The notes beneath the pieces are model-generated. The model was not told where the DNA came from and made no database searches. It saw only the letters and a program-made list of their open reading frames with translations. A program made the translations under genes and the position numbers. This document shows positions 33,863 to 39,807 of a DNA stretch of 39,807 bases, one piece after another. The stretch comes from Bacteroidales bacterium (GTDB lineage: Bacteria; Bacteroidota; Bacteroidia; Bacteroidales; UBA932): contig JAKSKE010000012.1 in the NCBI GenBank assembly GCA_024401895.1, positions 1 to 39,807 of the forward strand. Reading direction: 5' to 3'. The number at the start of each line of letters is the position of its first letter. Position 1 is the stretch's first letter.

Positions 33863-34912
33863 ATGAAAAAACCTTTAGCAATATTTTTTCTTCTGGCCTT
33901 GTTGTGCGGTAATGCGGCCGCGCAGCAGGACACCGTAAGAATGTCGCTTATACTTCCGTTCAAGGCCGCCACAACCCCTTCCAACAATGCCTTCGACTTC
34001 TACAGCGGAGTTCTTGCCGCGTTGCACGAATTCGGTTCCGACGACATTGCCGTAAGCCTCGAAGTTTACGACAGCGCCGACTCTCTGGGAGTACCCGCCG
34101 GAGCCCTTATGCTCAACGACATTGTAATGGGCCCCATTTCGGTAGCCGAAATAAGTCCGCTTGCCAAAAGTCTTTTCTGGAACAAGTTCATAGTTTCGCC
34201 CCTGGACCCGGCCTGCGCACCTTTGGCCGATTCATTGAAAATCATTCAGGCCCCTACTACGCAGGAGACCCAGATTAGGGATTTGGTGTTCTGGGCCTGC
34301 GAAGAACGGAGCGCAATGGATTCGCTGCTTGTCATATGTGAAGAAAACCACTATAACCCCATACAGGCCGCAATAACCGAAGTCCTGGACACTCTTGGAG
34401 CCTCATACCAGATTCTGCGCTGCGAGTCCTTCGAGGACATACCGGCCCTCATTGGCGAAAGAATAAGCCCCACCGGACTCAACCGCATAATACTTGCATC
34501 GGAAAGGGAAGAATTCGTAAACAGAATAACCGAGAGTGTCGCAGCCGTACGCAGTTCCCGCCCGGCAAATCTCTACTGCCCCGGAAAAGTCAGGAACTTT
34601 GCAAGCATAAGCGACGAAGAGAGAAGCGCAGCCGGAGTTAAAATGGTTTCGGCCTACAACATAGATGAAAACGACCCTGCAACGGCCCTATTCATAGACA
34701 ATTACAAAAAACTTTACAGAAACGCTCCCAATTCGTTCGCCTTCCAGGGCTACGACCTTACCCGCTATTTCATCTCTATAAGACTCGAGAACGGATACCG
34801 CTGGTTCCGCAGTCTGGAAGAATTCAAGATGACAGGGCTGCAGAGCGATTTCGCATTCGAAAGACGTCCGGTGGGATTCGTAAACACCGCCGTACGCCGA
34901 ATAGAGTACTAG
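33863..34912 (+). CDS. Secreted type-1 periplasmic-binding-fold protein
   Basis: A 349-residue protein with a signal peptide (MKKPLAIFFLLALLCGNAAAQ, cut near AAAQ). It shows the two-lobe pattern of type-1 periplasmic binding proteins: LILPFKA near the start, AFDFYSGVLAAL, LSVNI-like beta strands, and NSFAFQGYDLTRYF near the end. In many Bacteroidota a similar domain follows LysM repeats that bind peptidoglycan; here no LysM is present. No transporter genes are adjacent, so a sensing or cell-wall role is as likely as transport. The last 4 bp overlap the end of recN, tail to tail. Confidence 0.7.
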   Translation: MKKPLAIFFLLALLCGNAAAQQDTVRMSLILPFKAATTPSNNAFDFYSGVLAALHEFGSDDIAVSLEVYDSADSLGVPAGALMLNDIVMGPISVAEISPLAKSLFWNKFIVSPLDPACAPLADSLKIIQAPTTQETQIRDLVFWACEERSAMDSLLVICEENHYNPIQAAITEVLDTLGASYQILRCESFEDIPALIGERISPTGLNRIILASEREEFVNRITESVAAVRSSRPANLYCPGKVRNFASISDEERSAAGVKMVSAYNIDENDPATALFIDNYKKLYRNAPNSFAFQGYDLTRYFISIRLENGYRWFRSLEEFKMTGLQSDFAFERRPVGFVNTAVRRIEY

Positions 34913-36555
34913 CCCAGAAGAACTCTGGCGTTCGCAAGCGCCTCCTCAGATATGGTCGCCCCGCTCAACAGCCGGGCGATTTCTTTTACCCGTTCCTCCC
35001 CTTCAAGAACATCTATGGTGCTTACCGAACGGTCTCCAACCGTTTGTTTGCTAACCAAATAGTGGGCATTTCCCTTGGCCGCAACCTGCGGCAGATGGGT
35101 AATTGCAAGGACCTGCATACTCTCCCCCATCCGGCATATCATAGAGCCCATTTTGTCGGCAACGCTGCCCGACACCCCGGAATCGATTTCGTCGAAGATC
35201 ATTGTGGGCATAGCCGTGAAGCGGGCCATCAATGCCTTGAGGCATAGCATAATACGTGATATTTCACCACCCGACGCGCACTTCGACACCTCTTCGATGC
35301 GCTGGCCCTCACCGCAGAAAAGGAAATTCACGGTCTGGCGGCCGCGCTCGCCGGGATCACAGTCGCACAGCTGTACCTGGAAGCGAGCGCCCTCCAGTTC
35401 CAGGAAATGAAGGGATGCGGTTACTTCGTCGGCAAAGCCGATGGAGCAGGCAAGCCGGGAAGCGGCAAGTTTGTCGCAGATTCCGTTATGACGCGCCTCG
35501 AGGGTATGCACAGTCTGCCGCAGCTGCCCTGCAAGTTCTTCGAGGTCGGCAGTGGAGTTCACACTCTGGCCAAGAGAATCGCGGCAGGCAATAAGGTCAT
35601 CGAGCGAAGCGCAGGAATACTTGCCCATAAGGTCGTACAACAGCGAAAGACGGTCCTCCACCAAATGCAGACGGCCTTCGTTAAGGTTCAGATTCTCGTC
35701 GGCAGAATCGAGCGAAGAAAGAATGTCGTCCAGCTCTATTCGGGCACTCTCGATTCTCCCGCACAATTCATCCAGGCCCGGGACAAATTTCTGCACTTTT
35801 TCCAACATACGCCGGGCCTGGGCAAGAGCACCTGTAACGCCGGGGCCTTCGGCCGGATTGCAGGCCTGCCGCGCGGCTTCCAACGCACACTTGATTTCCT
35901 CGGCGTGAGCCAGAGCCCGGTGCTCGGTCTCGAGCTCTTCCAGTTCGCCGGGATGCAGGGCAGCGGCCAGAAGTTTCTGGTAACGGGCAGTATTGTACTG
36001 GCTGTCGGCATTCAGCCGGTCGAGTTTTGAAACGCACTCCGACAGCCGGGCACGGGTTTGCTGAAGCTCCCTCCAGCAGTCTGAACATTCCTTCAGAAGA
36101 CCGGCGTTTCCGGCATAATGGTCCAGCAGGGAAAGCTGCCAGGACTTGTCCTTGAGCAGCAGGCTCTGATGCTGGGAATGAATGTCCAGAAGCCCCCGGG
36201 ACAGCTCGGCAAGGAATGCCGCCGTAACCGGCATATCGTTCACAAAGGAACGGGAGCGGGATTGATGCACTACCCTGCGAATTATGAGATGCCCTGCGTC
36301 CCATTCCAGATCGTTCTCGTCGAACAGGGGTTTAAGCGACAGCGGAGCTTCGAATTCGGCCTCCACCACGCAGCTGTCGGCCCCCGGAGAAATGGCCGAA
36401 GGATCGGCCTTGGCCCCCATAGCAAGCGACAGGGCGCCCAGCAGGATAGACTTGCCGGCTCCGGTCTGGCCCGTAATTATCAATAGACCCTCGGGAAAAG
36501 CAATATCCAGAGAGTCTATTAAAACATAATGCCTGATATGCAGGGCAACGAGCAT
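34909..36555 (-). CDS. recN: DNA repair protein RecN
   Basis: A 548-residue SMC-like ATPase involved in double-strand break repair. The N-terminal Walker A GQTGAGKS (residues 29-36) follows the typical LHIRHYVLIDSLDI. A long coiled-coil centre (about 150-370) comes next. The C-terminal part has the signature ASGGEISRIMLCLKAL and the Walker B IFDEIDSGVSG, with a following TH (H-loop) at AITHLPQVAA. The length is typical (about 550). It is the last gene of the run trxB-bamD-rpoZ-recN and starts 10 bp after rpoZ ends. Confidence 0.97.
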   Translation of the reverse strand: MLVALHIRHYVLIDSLDIAFPEGLLIITGQTGAGKSILLGALSLAMGAKADPSAISPGADSCVVEAEFEAPLSLKPLFDENDLEWDAGHLIIRRVVHQSRSRSFVNDMPVTAAFLAELSRGLLDIHSQHQSLLLKDKSWQLSLLDHYAGNAGLLKECSDCWRELQQTRARLSECVSKLDRLNADSQYNTARYQKLLAAALHPGELEELETEHRALAHAEEIKCALEAARQACNPAEGPGVTGALAQARRMLEKVQKFVPGLDELCGRIESARIELDDILSSLDSADENLNLNEGRLHLVEDRLSLLYDLMGKYSCASLDDLIACRDSLGQSVNSTADLEELAGQLRQTVHTLEARHNGICDKLAASRLACSIGFADEVTASLHFLELEGARFQVQLCDCDPGERGRQTVNFLFCGEGQRIEEVSKCASGGEISRIMLCLKALMARFTAMPTMIFDEIDSGVSGSVADKMGSMICRMGESMQVLAITHLPQVAAKGNAHYLVSKQTVGDRSVSTIDVLEGEERVKEIARLLSGATISEEALANARVLLG

Positions 36556-36565
36556 AGGTAAAAGA

Positions 36566-36892
36566 TTACTTCTCCCTGGAGTCCTCGTGGTCGGCTACAC
36601 GGTAGAAAAGCTCGCCGTTCTCGAATTCAGCAATGGCAACGAGGTCGGGTTTGGGTTTCTGCTCGTAATAGCGGGAGATTTGAATCTGCTCGTTATTCTC
36701 GAAAACCTCGTCCATTGTGTCGCGCTCGCTCTTGAAGTCTTCCAGCTTCTTGGTAAGTTCCTTCTTCTCGGCTGCGGCTATCTGGTTTGCCCTTTTGTAG
36801 AGGACTACGACAGACTCGTAAATGTTGCCCGTAGGCTCTGCGATATTCTTTATATCGCGGGTGATTGTGTTGTTAGGTATCTTCTTATCCAT
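36566..36892 (-). CDS. rpoZ: RNA polymerase omega subunit (Bacteroidota type)
   Basis: A 108-residue protein of the Bacteroidota omega/RpoZ family, which helps assemble RNA polymerase. Characteristic stretches are NTITRDIKNIAEPTGNIYES, YKRANQIAAAEKKEL and EVFENNEQIQISRYYE, which match the divergent omega of this phylum rather than the enterobacterial one. Its place between bamD and recN is the usual one. A strong hairpin lies directly before its start codon. Confidence 0.92.
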   Translation of the reverse strand: MDKKIPNNTITRDIKNIAEPTGNIYESVVVLYKRANQIAAAEKKELTKKLEDFKSERDTMDEVFENNEQIQISRYYEQKPKPDLVAIAEFENGELFYRVADHEDSREK

Positions 36893-36900
36893 TTTTCTTT

Positions 36901-36916
36901 ACCGGAATTTTCCGGT
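36901..36916 (-). promoter_or_regulatory. Hairpin directly upstream of rpoZ
   Basis: ACCGGAA and TTCCGGT form a perfect 7-bp stem with a 2-nt loop (effectively 6 bp with a 4-nt loop), ending 8 nt before the rpoZ ATG on the minus strand. It could affect rpoZ translation or be an mRNA-processing site. No U-run follows, so a terminator is unlikely. Confidence 0.5.
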
Positions 36917-36957
36917 CTCCATTGAATGTACGAATGAGCGGTAGCAAAAAGTTTCAA

Positions 36958-37746
36958 TTATTTACTATTGGACTCCTTGATTTTCCGGTACAGCTTGTCG
37001 AGGTCGGCCCGGTACTGCGATTCGGCATACTCCCCTATGAAGTTGTAATAGTCGTCCTCGAATATCATAAAGCGCTCCTTCTTCTTCTCGGGCACGCTGT
37101 TGTCGGCGTATTTGTATGAGGCCATTGCCGTGTAGTAGAGAATCTGCTCGCGGTAGATATTGTCGGCATCCTCCTTGAGAATATTCCGCAAGGCCACTCC
37201 GGCAGCCTTGTAGTCCTCCATCTTATAATATAGGTATGCCCCGTCGAAGGCCTTTTTGTCCAACCGCTCCGACAATTGCCTGAGCATATCCCGGGCCGTG
37301 TCGAAATGGGGAGAATCGGGATATTCGGTCATATATTCGGCTATTGCCGAAATTGCCTTGTAGGTGGGCGTCTGGTCCAGTTCAGACCTGTAGGTATTGC
37401 GGAACAGGCACTCTATGCGGTAGAAACGGGCGTCTTCCGAGAAAGGACTGCGCGGGAAATGGTCTATATACTGCTCGAAATTGGTTTCGGCCGTGAGGTA
37501 GTCGGTAAAGCGGTAGTTGCACAATGCGCGGTAATACTGCACGGTGTCCTCCTTGGAGGTGCCACCCACAGCAATGAGCATAGATTCGAAAAGCTGGGCC
37601 GCCTTACTGTACTTGCCCGCATTGAACAGCTCGAAGGCAAGGGCATATTTTTCGTCCACATCGGGCGAAGAAAGTACTTTCTGATAGGTTGTCTTGCAGG
37701 ATACCAGTGCAATGAGGCACGCTGCAAAAATTATATATTTCTTCAT
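36958..37746 (-). CDS. bamD: Outer-membrane assembly lipoprotein BamD
   Basis: A 262-residue BamD/YfiO-type lipoprotein. The signal with lipobox ALVSC (Cys17) is followed by about five TPR-like helical pairs (GKYSKAAQLFESMLI, FPRSPFSEDARFYRIECLF, YPDSPHFDTARDMLRQLSERLDKKAF). It works with BamA in the barrel-assembly machine. I start at ATG 37746 because this begins the lipoprotein signal; the frame is open 25 codons further upstream, inside trxB. The trxB stop TGA overlaps this ATG (ATGA), so translation is coupled to trxB. Confidence 0.93.
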   Translation of the reverse strand: MKKYIIFAACLIALVSCKTTYQKVLSSPDVDEKYALAFELFNAGKYSKAAQLFESMLIAVGGTSKEDTVQYYRALCNYRFTDYLTAETNFEQYIDHFPRSPFSEDARFYRIECLFRNTYRSELDQTPTYKAISAIAEYMTEYPDSPHFDTARDMLRQLSERLDKKAFDGAYLYYKMEDYKAAGVALRNILKEDADNIYREQILYYTAMASYKYADNSVPEKKKERFMIFEDDYYNFIGEYAESQYRADLDKLYRKIKESNSK

Positions 37747-38948
37747 CTCTTCAAATATTTTTCTGCATCCAAAGCAGCCCTGCAACCCGCTGCGGCCGCA
37801 TTTATGGCCTGCCGGTAGCAAGGGTCCTGAACATCGCCCGCCGCAAACACGCCTTCCACAGAGGTTTGGGTTCCGGGAGCCTGAGTAAGGATATATCCGT
37901 TTTCGTCGGTCTTTACCCAGGGAGAAAAGGCCTCGGAGTTGGGATGATGCCCTATTGCCAGGAAAAAGCCATCGACCTTAATATCAAAAATCCCGCCATC
38001 CTTGCGCAGCAGACGCACGCCCGTAACTCCGGCAGAGTCGCCAAGGACCTCGGAAGTGTTGCAATTCCACAGAATCTCAATGTTGGGGGTCTCCATAACC
38101 TTGTTCTGCATAGCTACGGATGCCCGAAGCACGTCGCGGCGAACTATCATATAGACCTTGTTGCACAAAGAACTGAGGTATAGAGCCTCTTCGCAGGCGG
38201 TATCGCCCCCGCCCACTACGGCAACGTCTTTGCGGCGATAGAAAAAGCCGTCACAGGTAGCGCAGGCGCTCACTCCGGCACCCTTGAATTTTTCTTCGGA
38301 CGGAAGTCCCAGATACTTGGCACTGGCCCCCGTTGCAATAATCAGAGAATCGGCAAAGACCGTGGGGCCGGCGGTTGCAGGCTGGGCGGCGGTTGCAGGC
38401 TGGGCGGCAGTTGCAGGCTGGGCGGCGGTTGCTTGAAGAACGGCAGCCTGGGTAGCAGCATCCTGAAGGGCGGCGGTTGCGGGCTGGGCGGCGGTTGCAG
38501 GCTGGATGGCAGTTGCAGGCTGGGCGGCGGTTGCTTGAAGAACGGCAGCCTGGGTAGCAGCAGCATCTTGAAGGGCGGCGGTTGCAGGCTGGGCGGCAGT
38601 TGCAGGCTGGGCGGCGGTTGCAGGCTGGATGGGAGCGCCATTGTATGTGGCGTAAGGGTCCAGAACGAGTTTGAACGGACGGGCGCTTAAGTCGGTGGAT
38701 ACAACGGTGCCACTTATAATCTGCGTGCCCAGGCGGACGGCCTGCTCCCGCATATCGGCCATAAGAGTATTGGCATCAACTCCATTCGGGAAACCGGGGA
38801 AGTTCTCTATTACCGTTGTGGTCGTCAATTGGCCACCGGGCTGCGGCCCCTCTATGAGAACAGGGTCCAGAGCTGCCCGCGCTGCATAAATTGCAGCAGT
38901 ATAACCGGCAGGACCACCTCCAACTATCAGGCACTTTATACTTTTCAT
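37743..38948 (-). CDS. trxB: Thioredoxin reductase with a large Ala/Pro/Thr/Gln repeat insertion
   Basis: A 401-residue thioredoxin reductase, about 90 residues longer than the usual 310-320. It reduces thioredoxin with NADPH. The FAD site GGGPAGYTAAIYAAR (residues 10-24), the redox-active CATC (Cys229, Cys232) in VSACATCDGFF, the NADPH site VVGGGDTACEEALYL, and the C-terminal GVFAAGDV are all intact. Residues about 107-194 are a low-complexity stretch of AQPATA hexapeptides and two LQDAA(A)TQAAVLQAT blocks. This is inserted between KLVLDPYATYNG and TVFADSLIIATGAS, the place of a surface beta-hairpin in the FAD domain. The reading frame is kept throughout. The stop overlaps the bamD start. 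Confidence 0.95.
   Translation of the reverse strand: MKSIKCLIVGGGPAGYTAAIYAARAALDPVLIEGPQPGGQLTTTTVIENFPGFPNGVDANTLMADMREQAVRLGTQIISGTVVSTDLSARPFKLVLDPYATYNGAPIQPATAAQPATAAQPATAALQDAAATQAAVLQATAAQPATAIQPATAAQPATAALQDAATQAAVLQATAAQPATAAQPATAAQPATAGPTVFADSLIIATGASAKYLGLPSEEKFKGAGVSACATCDGFFYRRKDVAVVGGGDTACEEALYLSSLCNKVYMIVRRDVLRASVAMQNKVMETPNIEILWNCNTSEVLGDSAGVTGVRLLRKDGGIFDIKVDGFFLAIGHHPNSEAFSPWVKTDENGYILTQAPGTQTSVEGVFAAGDVQDPCYRQAINAAAAGCRAALDAEKYLKR
38367..38630 (-). repeat. In-frame minisatellite inside trxB
   Basis: About 264 bp (88 codons) of nested repeats. The basic unit is 18 bp (encoding AQPATA), and a larger 102-bp block containing GCTTGAAGAACGGCAGCC occurs twice (38431 and 38533 on the plus strand). 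The two blocks differ by one 3-bp indel and a few substitutions. All unit lengths are multiples of three. Confidence 0.92.
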
Positions 38949-39033
38949 ATTTATAAGCAGACCAATTCAGTCATTCTTATCATTCATTATATAGCCATTG
39001 GGCTGAATTGCAAAGCCAACGGCCAAATTCTTA

Positions 39034-39041
39034 CAAATATA
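39034..39041 (-). promoter_or_regulatory. -7 box of the trxB-bamD-rpoZ-recN run
   Basis: On the minus strand TATATTTG lies 85 nt before the trxB ATG, implying a leader of about 80 nt. The expected -33 position holds TTCG rather than TTTG, so the match is partial. Confidence 0.55.
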
Positions 39042-39104
39042 ATTAAAAATTAACGAACCGCGAATGCCCGGAATCTCCAGCATTCTGCTTTTTGCACGAA
39101 GGTA

Positions 39105-39134
39105 TTGCAGGATTGAGTTTTTTTTGTACCTTTG
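39105..39134 (+). promoter_or_regulatory. Promoter of tRNA-His
   Basis: TTG (39105-39107), exactly 19 bp, then TACCTTTG (39127-39134) is a full -33/-7 match, ending 12 nt before the mature tRNA 5' end. Confidence 0.82.
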
Positions 39135-39146
39135 CATTCCCAACAC

Positions 39147-39223
39147 GGTGAGATTAGTTCAGTTGGTAGAGCACCAGATTGTGGTTCTGGGTGTCGTGGG
39201 TTCGAGCCCCACATCTCACCCCA
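39147..39223 (+). tRNA. tRNA-His (anticodon GTG)
   Basis: A complete cloverleaf. Acceptor GTGAGAT (39148-39154) pairs with ATCTCAC (39213-39219). The extra G at 39147 faces discriminator C at 39220, the G-1:C73 identity pair specific to tRNA-His. The D stem is GTTC/GAGC. Anticodon stem CCAGA/TCTGG has loop TTGTGGT with anticodon GTG at 39181-39183. The variable loop is 5 nt and the T arm is GTGGG-TTCGAGC-CCCAC. The next bases are CCA (39221-39223), so CCA is encoded or matches by chance. Confidence 0.97.
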
Positions 39224-39230
39224 AAATTTT

Positions 39231-39277
39231 AAAGATGACCTTTCTGCCCTTTCAGGCGTCCGGGTCATCTTTTTTTT
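39231..39277 (+). terminator. Rho-independent terminator after tRNA-His
   Basis: AAAGATGACC (39231-39240) and GGTCATCTTT (39263-39272) form a perfect 10-bp stem with a 22-nt loop and run into eight T residues ending at 39277. Confidence 0.88.
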
Positions 39278-39294
39278 GGGTGTATGGACCCGTT

Positions 39295-39436
39295 CCATAC
39301 CGGGGCGAATCCCCGGACCCCTCGGCTCCTTGCTCCCGCATGATTTGCTTCGCAAACATGCCCGCACCGCCGTGCGCTCTGAGGAGCGCGTCGCTGCCGC
39401 TCCGCTCCGGTCCATACCGGGGCGAATCCCCGGACC
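39295..39436. repeat. 25-bp direct repeat flanking a hairpin-rich segment
   Basis: A 25-bp sequence beginning CCATACCGGGGCGAATCC occurs at 39295-39319 and 39412-39436; its core is a CCGGGG-CGAAT-CCCCGG hairpin. The 92 bp between hold GCGCTC-TGAG-GAGCGC and a GCATG...CATGC hairpin with two of the window's five CATG sites. No coding sense is apparent. It resembles an intergenic mobile or REP-type unit. Confidence 0.7.
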
Positions 39437-39527
39437 GGCCGGCAAATTCCGTAAACGAAATCCCGTCCACGCGGACCCCTTGTGTAGCGCGTACAAACGG
39501 TCCCTGCGTGTACCAGCACGGTTTGAA

Positions 39528-39553
39528 AAGGGGGTCGTACACGGCACCCCCTT
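39528..39553. other. Inverted repeat in the right non-coding end
   Basis: AAGGGGGT (39528-39535) and ACCCCCTT (39546-39553) form a perfect 8-bp stem with a 10-nt loop. It could end transcription entering from outside the window. The rest of 39437-39678 shows no gene or signal I can support. Confidence 0.5.
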
Positions 39554-39678
39554 CTGCAAGGCCTTGGGATGCCATATCGTGTGGATGGGTTTCCGGAAAC
39601 AAATGATTGCATCGTTCGGGTAGGATTCATCCGAGCAGGCGTACGATTCGAACTTCATTTGATTGTCGGATTGGTCTC

Positions 39679-39754
39679 CGTCGTACAAAAAGCGCCTCTG
39701 GCGTACGACAGAACAACTTTTGAAGGTCACCGTCGTACAATAAGGGCCTCTGGC
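39679..39754 (+). repeat. Second cluster of family A palindromes
   Basis: Element at 39679-39710: CGTCGTAC, loop AAAAAGCGCCTCTGGC, GTACGAC. Element at 39731-39754: CGTCGTAC, loop AATAAGGGCCTCTGGC, with the right arm lost (GGGTTC). GTAC starts are 52 bp apart (39683, 39735), the same period as the cluster at 22679-23013. After 39754 only AT-rich sequence follows to the window end, with no gene start I can support. Confidence 0.85.
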
Positions 39755-39807
39755 GGGTTCTTCGTCAAATTTCGTGCTAAAAATATAGGGTAATTTATTG
39801 AAAATCA

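Noticed and set aside
37747-37821. BamD with 25 extra residues
   Set aside because: They overlap the trxB end and would hide the lipoprotein signal that begins at ATG 37746.
38367-38630. The trxB insertion as a frameshift or sequencing artefact
   Set aside because: The frame is intact on both sides, units differ by scattered substitutions and a clean 3-bp indel, and the enzyme motifs on both sides are undamaged. Copy number could still be misassembled.
39050-39730. 226-residue open frame on the minus strand across tRNA-His
   Set aside because: It runs through a tRNA gene, its terminator and palindromic repeats.

Overview
The window looks like the chromosome of an anaerobic, gut-type member of the Bacteroidales (Bacteroidota), at roughly 50-55% GC. 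Three things point there. Promoters have the Bacteroidota form, TTG-19 bp-TAnnTTTG. Gene orders are typical of the phylum: nadK-uppS-bamA-ompH, bamD-rpoZ-recN, and a gamma-alpha fused KorA with KorB. The core metabolism is the B12-dependent succinate-to-propionate route. I cannot name a genus from the sequence alone.

Left part (1-16.6 kb): a propionate module with its cofactor supply. After the 3' end of a tRNA-Pro comes a minus-strand B12 uptake pair (btuB and a short FecCD/BtuC-type permease) behind a cobalamin riboswitch. A LysR regulator and a gamma-class carbonic anhydrase follow. A perfect palindrome separates the LysR gene from birA. Then about 11.4 kb of closely packed plus-strand genes encode the Na+-pumping methylmalonyl-CoA decarboxylase (OadG-like subunit, MmdB, MmdA, a small epsilon-like protein and the biotin carrier), methylmalonyl-CoA epimerase, PduO-type adenosyltransferase, MeaB, MutA, MutB and a propionyl/succinyl CoA transferase. 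A 21-bp-arm palindromic terminator closes the run. BirA would biotinylate the carrier, BtuB would import B12, the adenosyltransferase would make AdoCbl, and MeaB would protect the mutase.

Middle (16.6-23.7 kb): an M3-family metallopeptidase lipoprotein, an ABCG-like half transporter with a TerB-like N-terminus, and an unknown lipoprotein. A 1.1-kb non-coding stretch packed with palindromes, a 51-bp-period array and a long inverted repeat follows.

Right part (23.7-39.8 kb): a minus-strand operon nadK-uppS-bamA-ompH-korA-korB. Divergent from it are pdxJ, a second OmpH that is a lipoprotein, a glycosyltransferase and a periplasmic-binding-fold protein. These converge on the minus-strand run trxB-bamD-rpoZ-recN. 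TrxB carries an in-frame Ala/Pro/Thr/Gln minisatellite of about 88 codons. A tRNA-His and another repeat-rich non-coding end complete the window.

Three observations go beyond annotation. The tetranucleotide CATG is almost absent: I found 5 by eye in 39.8 kb, and none between 3196 and 30282. A palindromic repeat family with a fixed 16-nt loop occurs in two intergenic clusters 16 kb apart. TrxB carries the minisatellite insertion. All counts were made by reading, without software.
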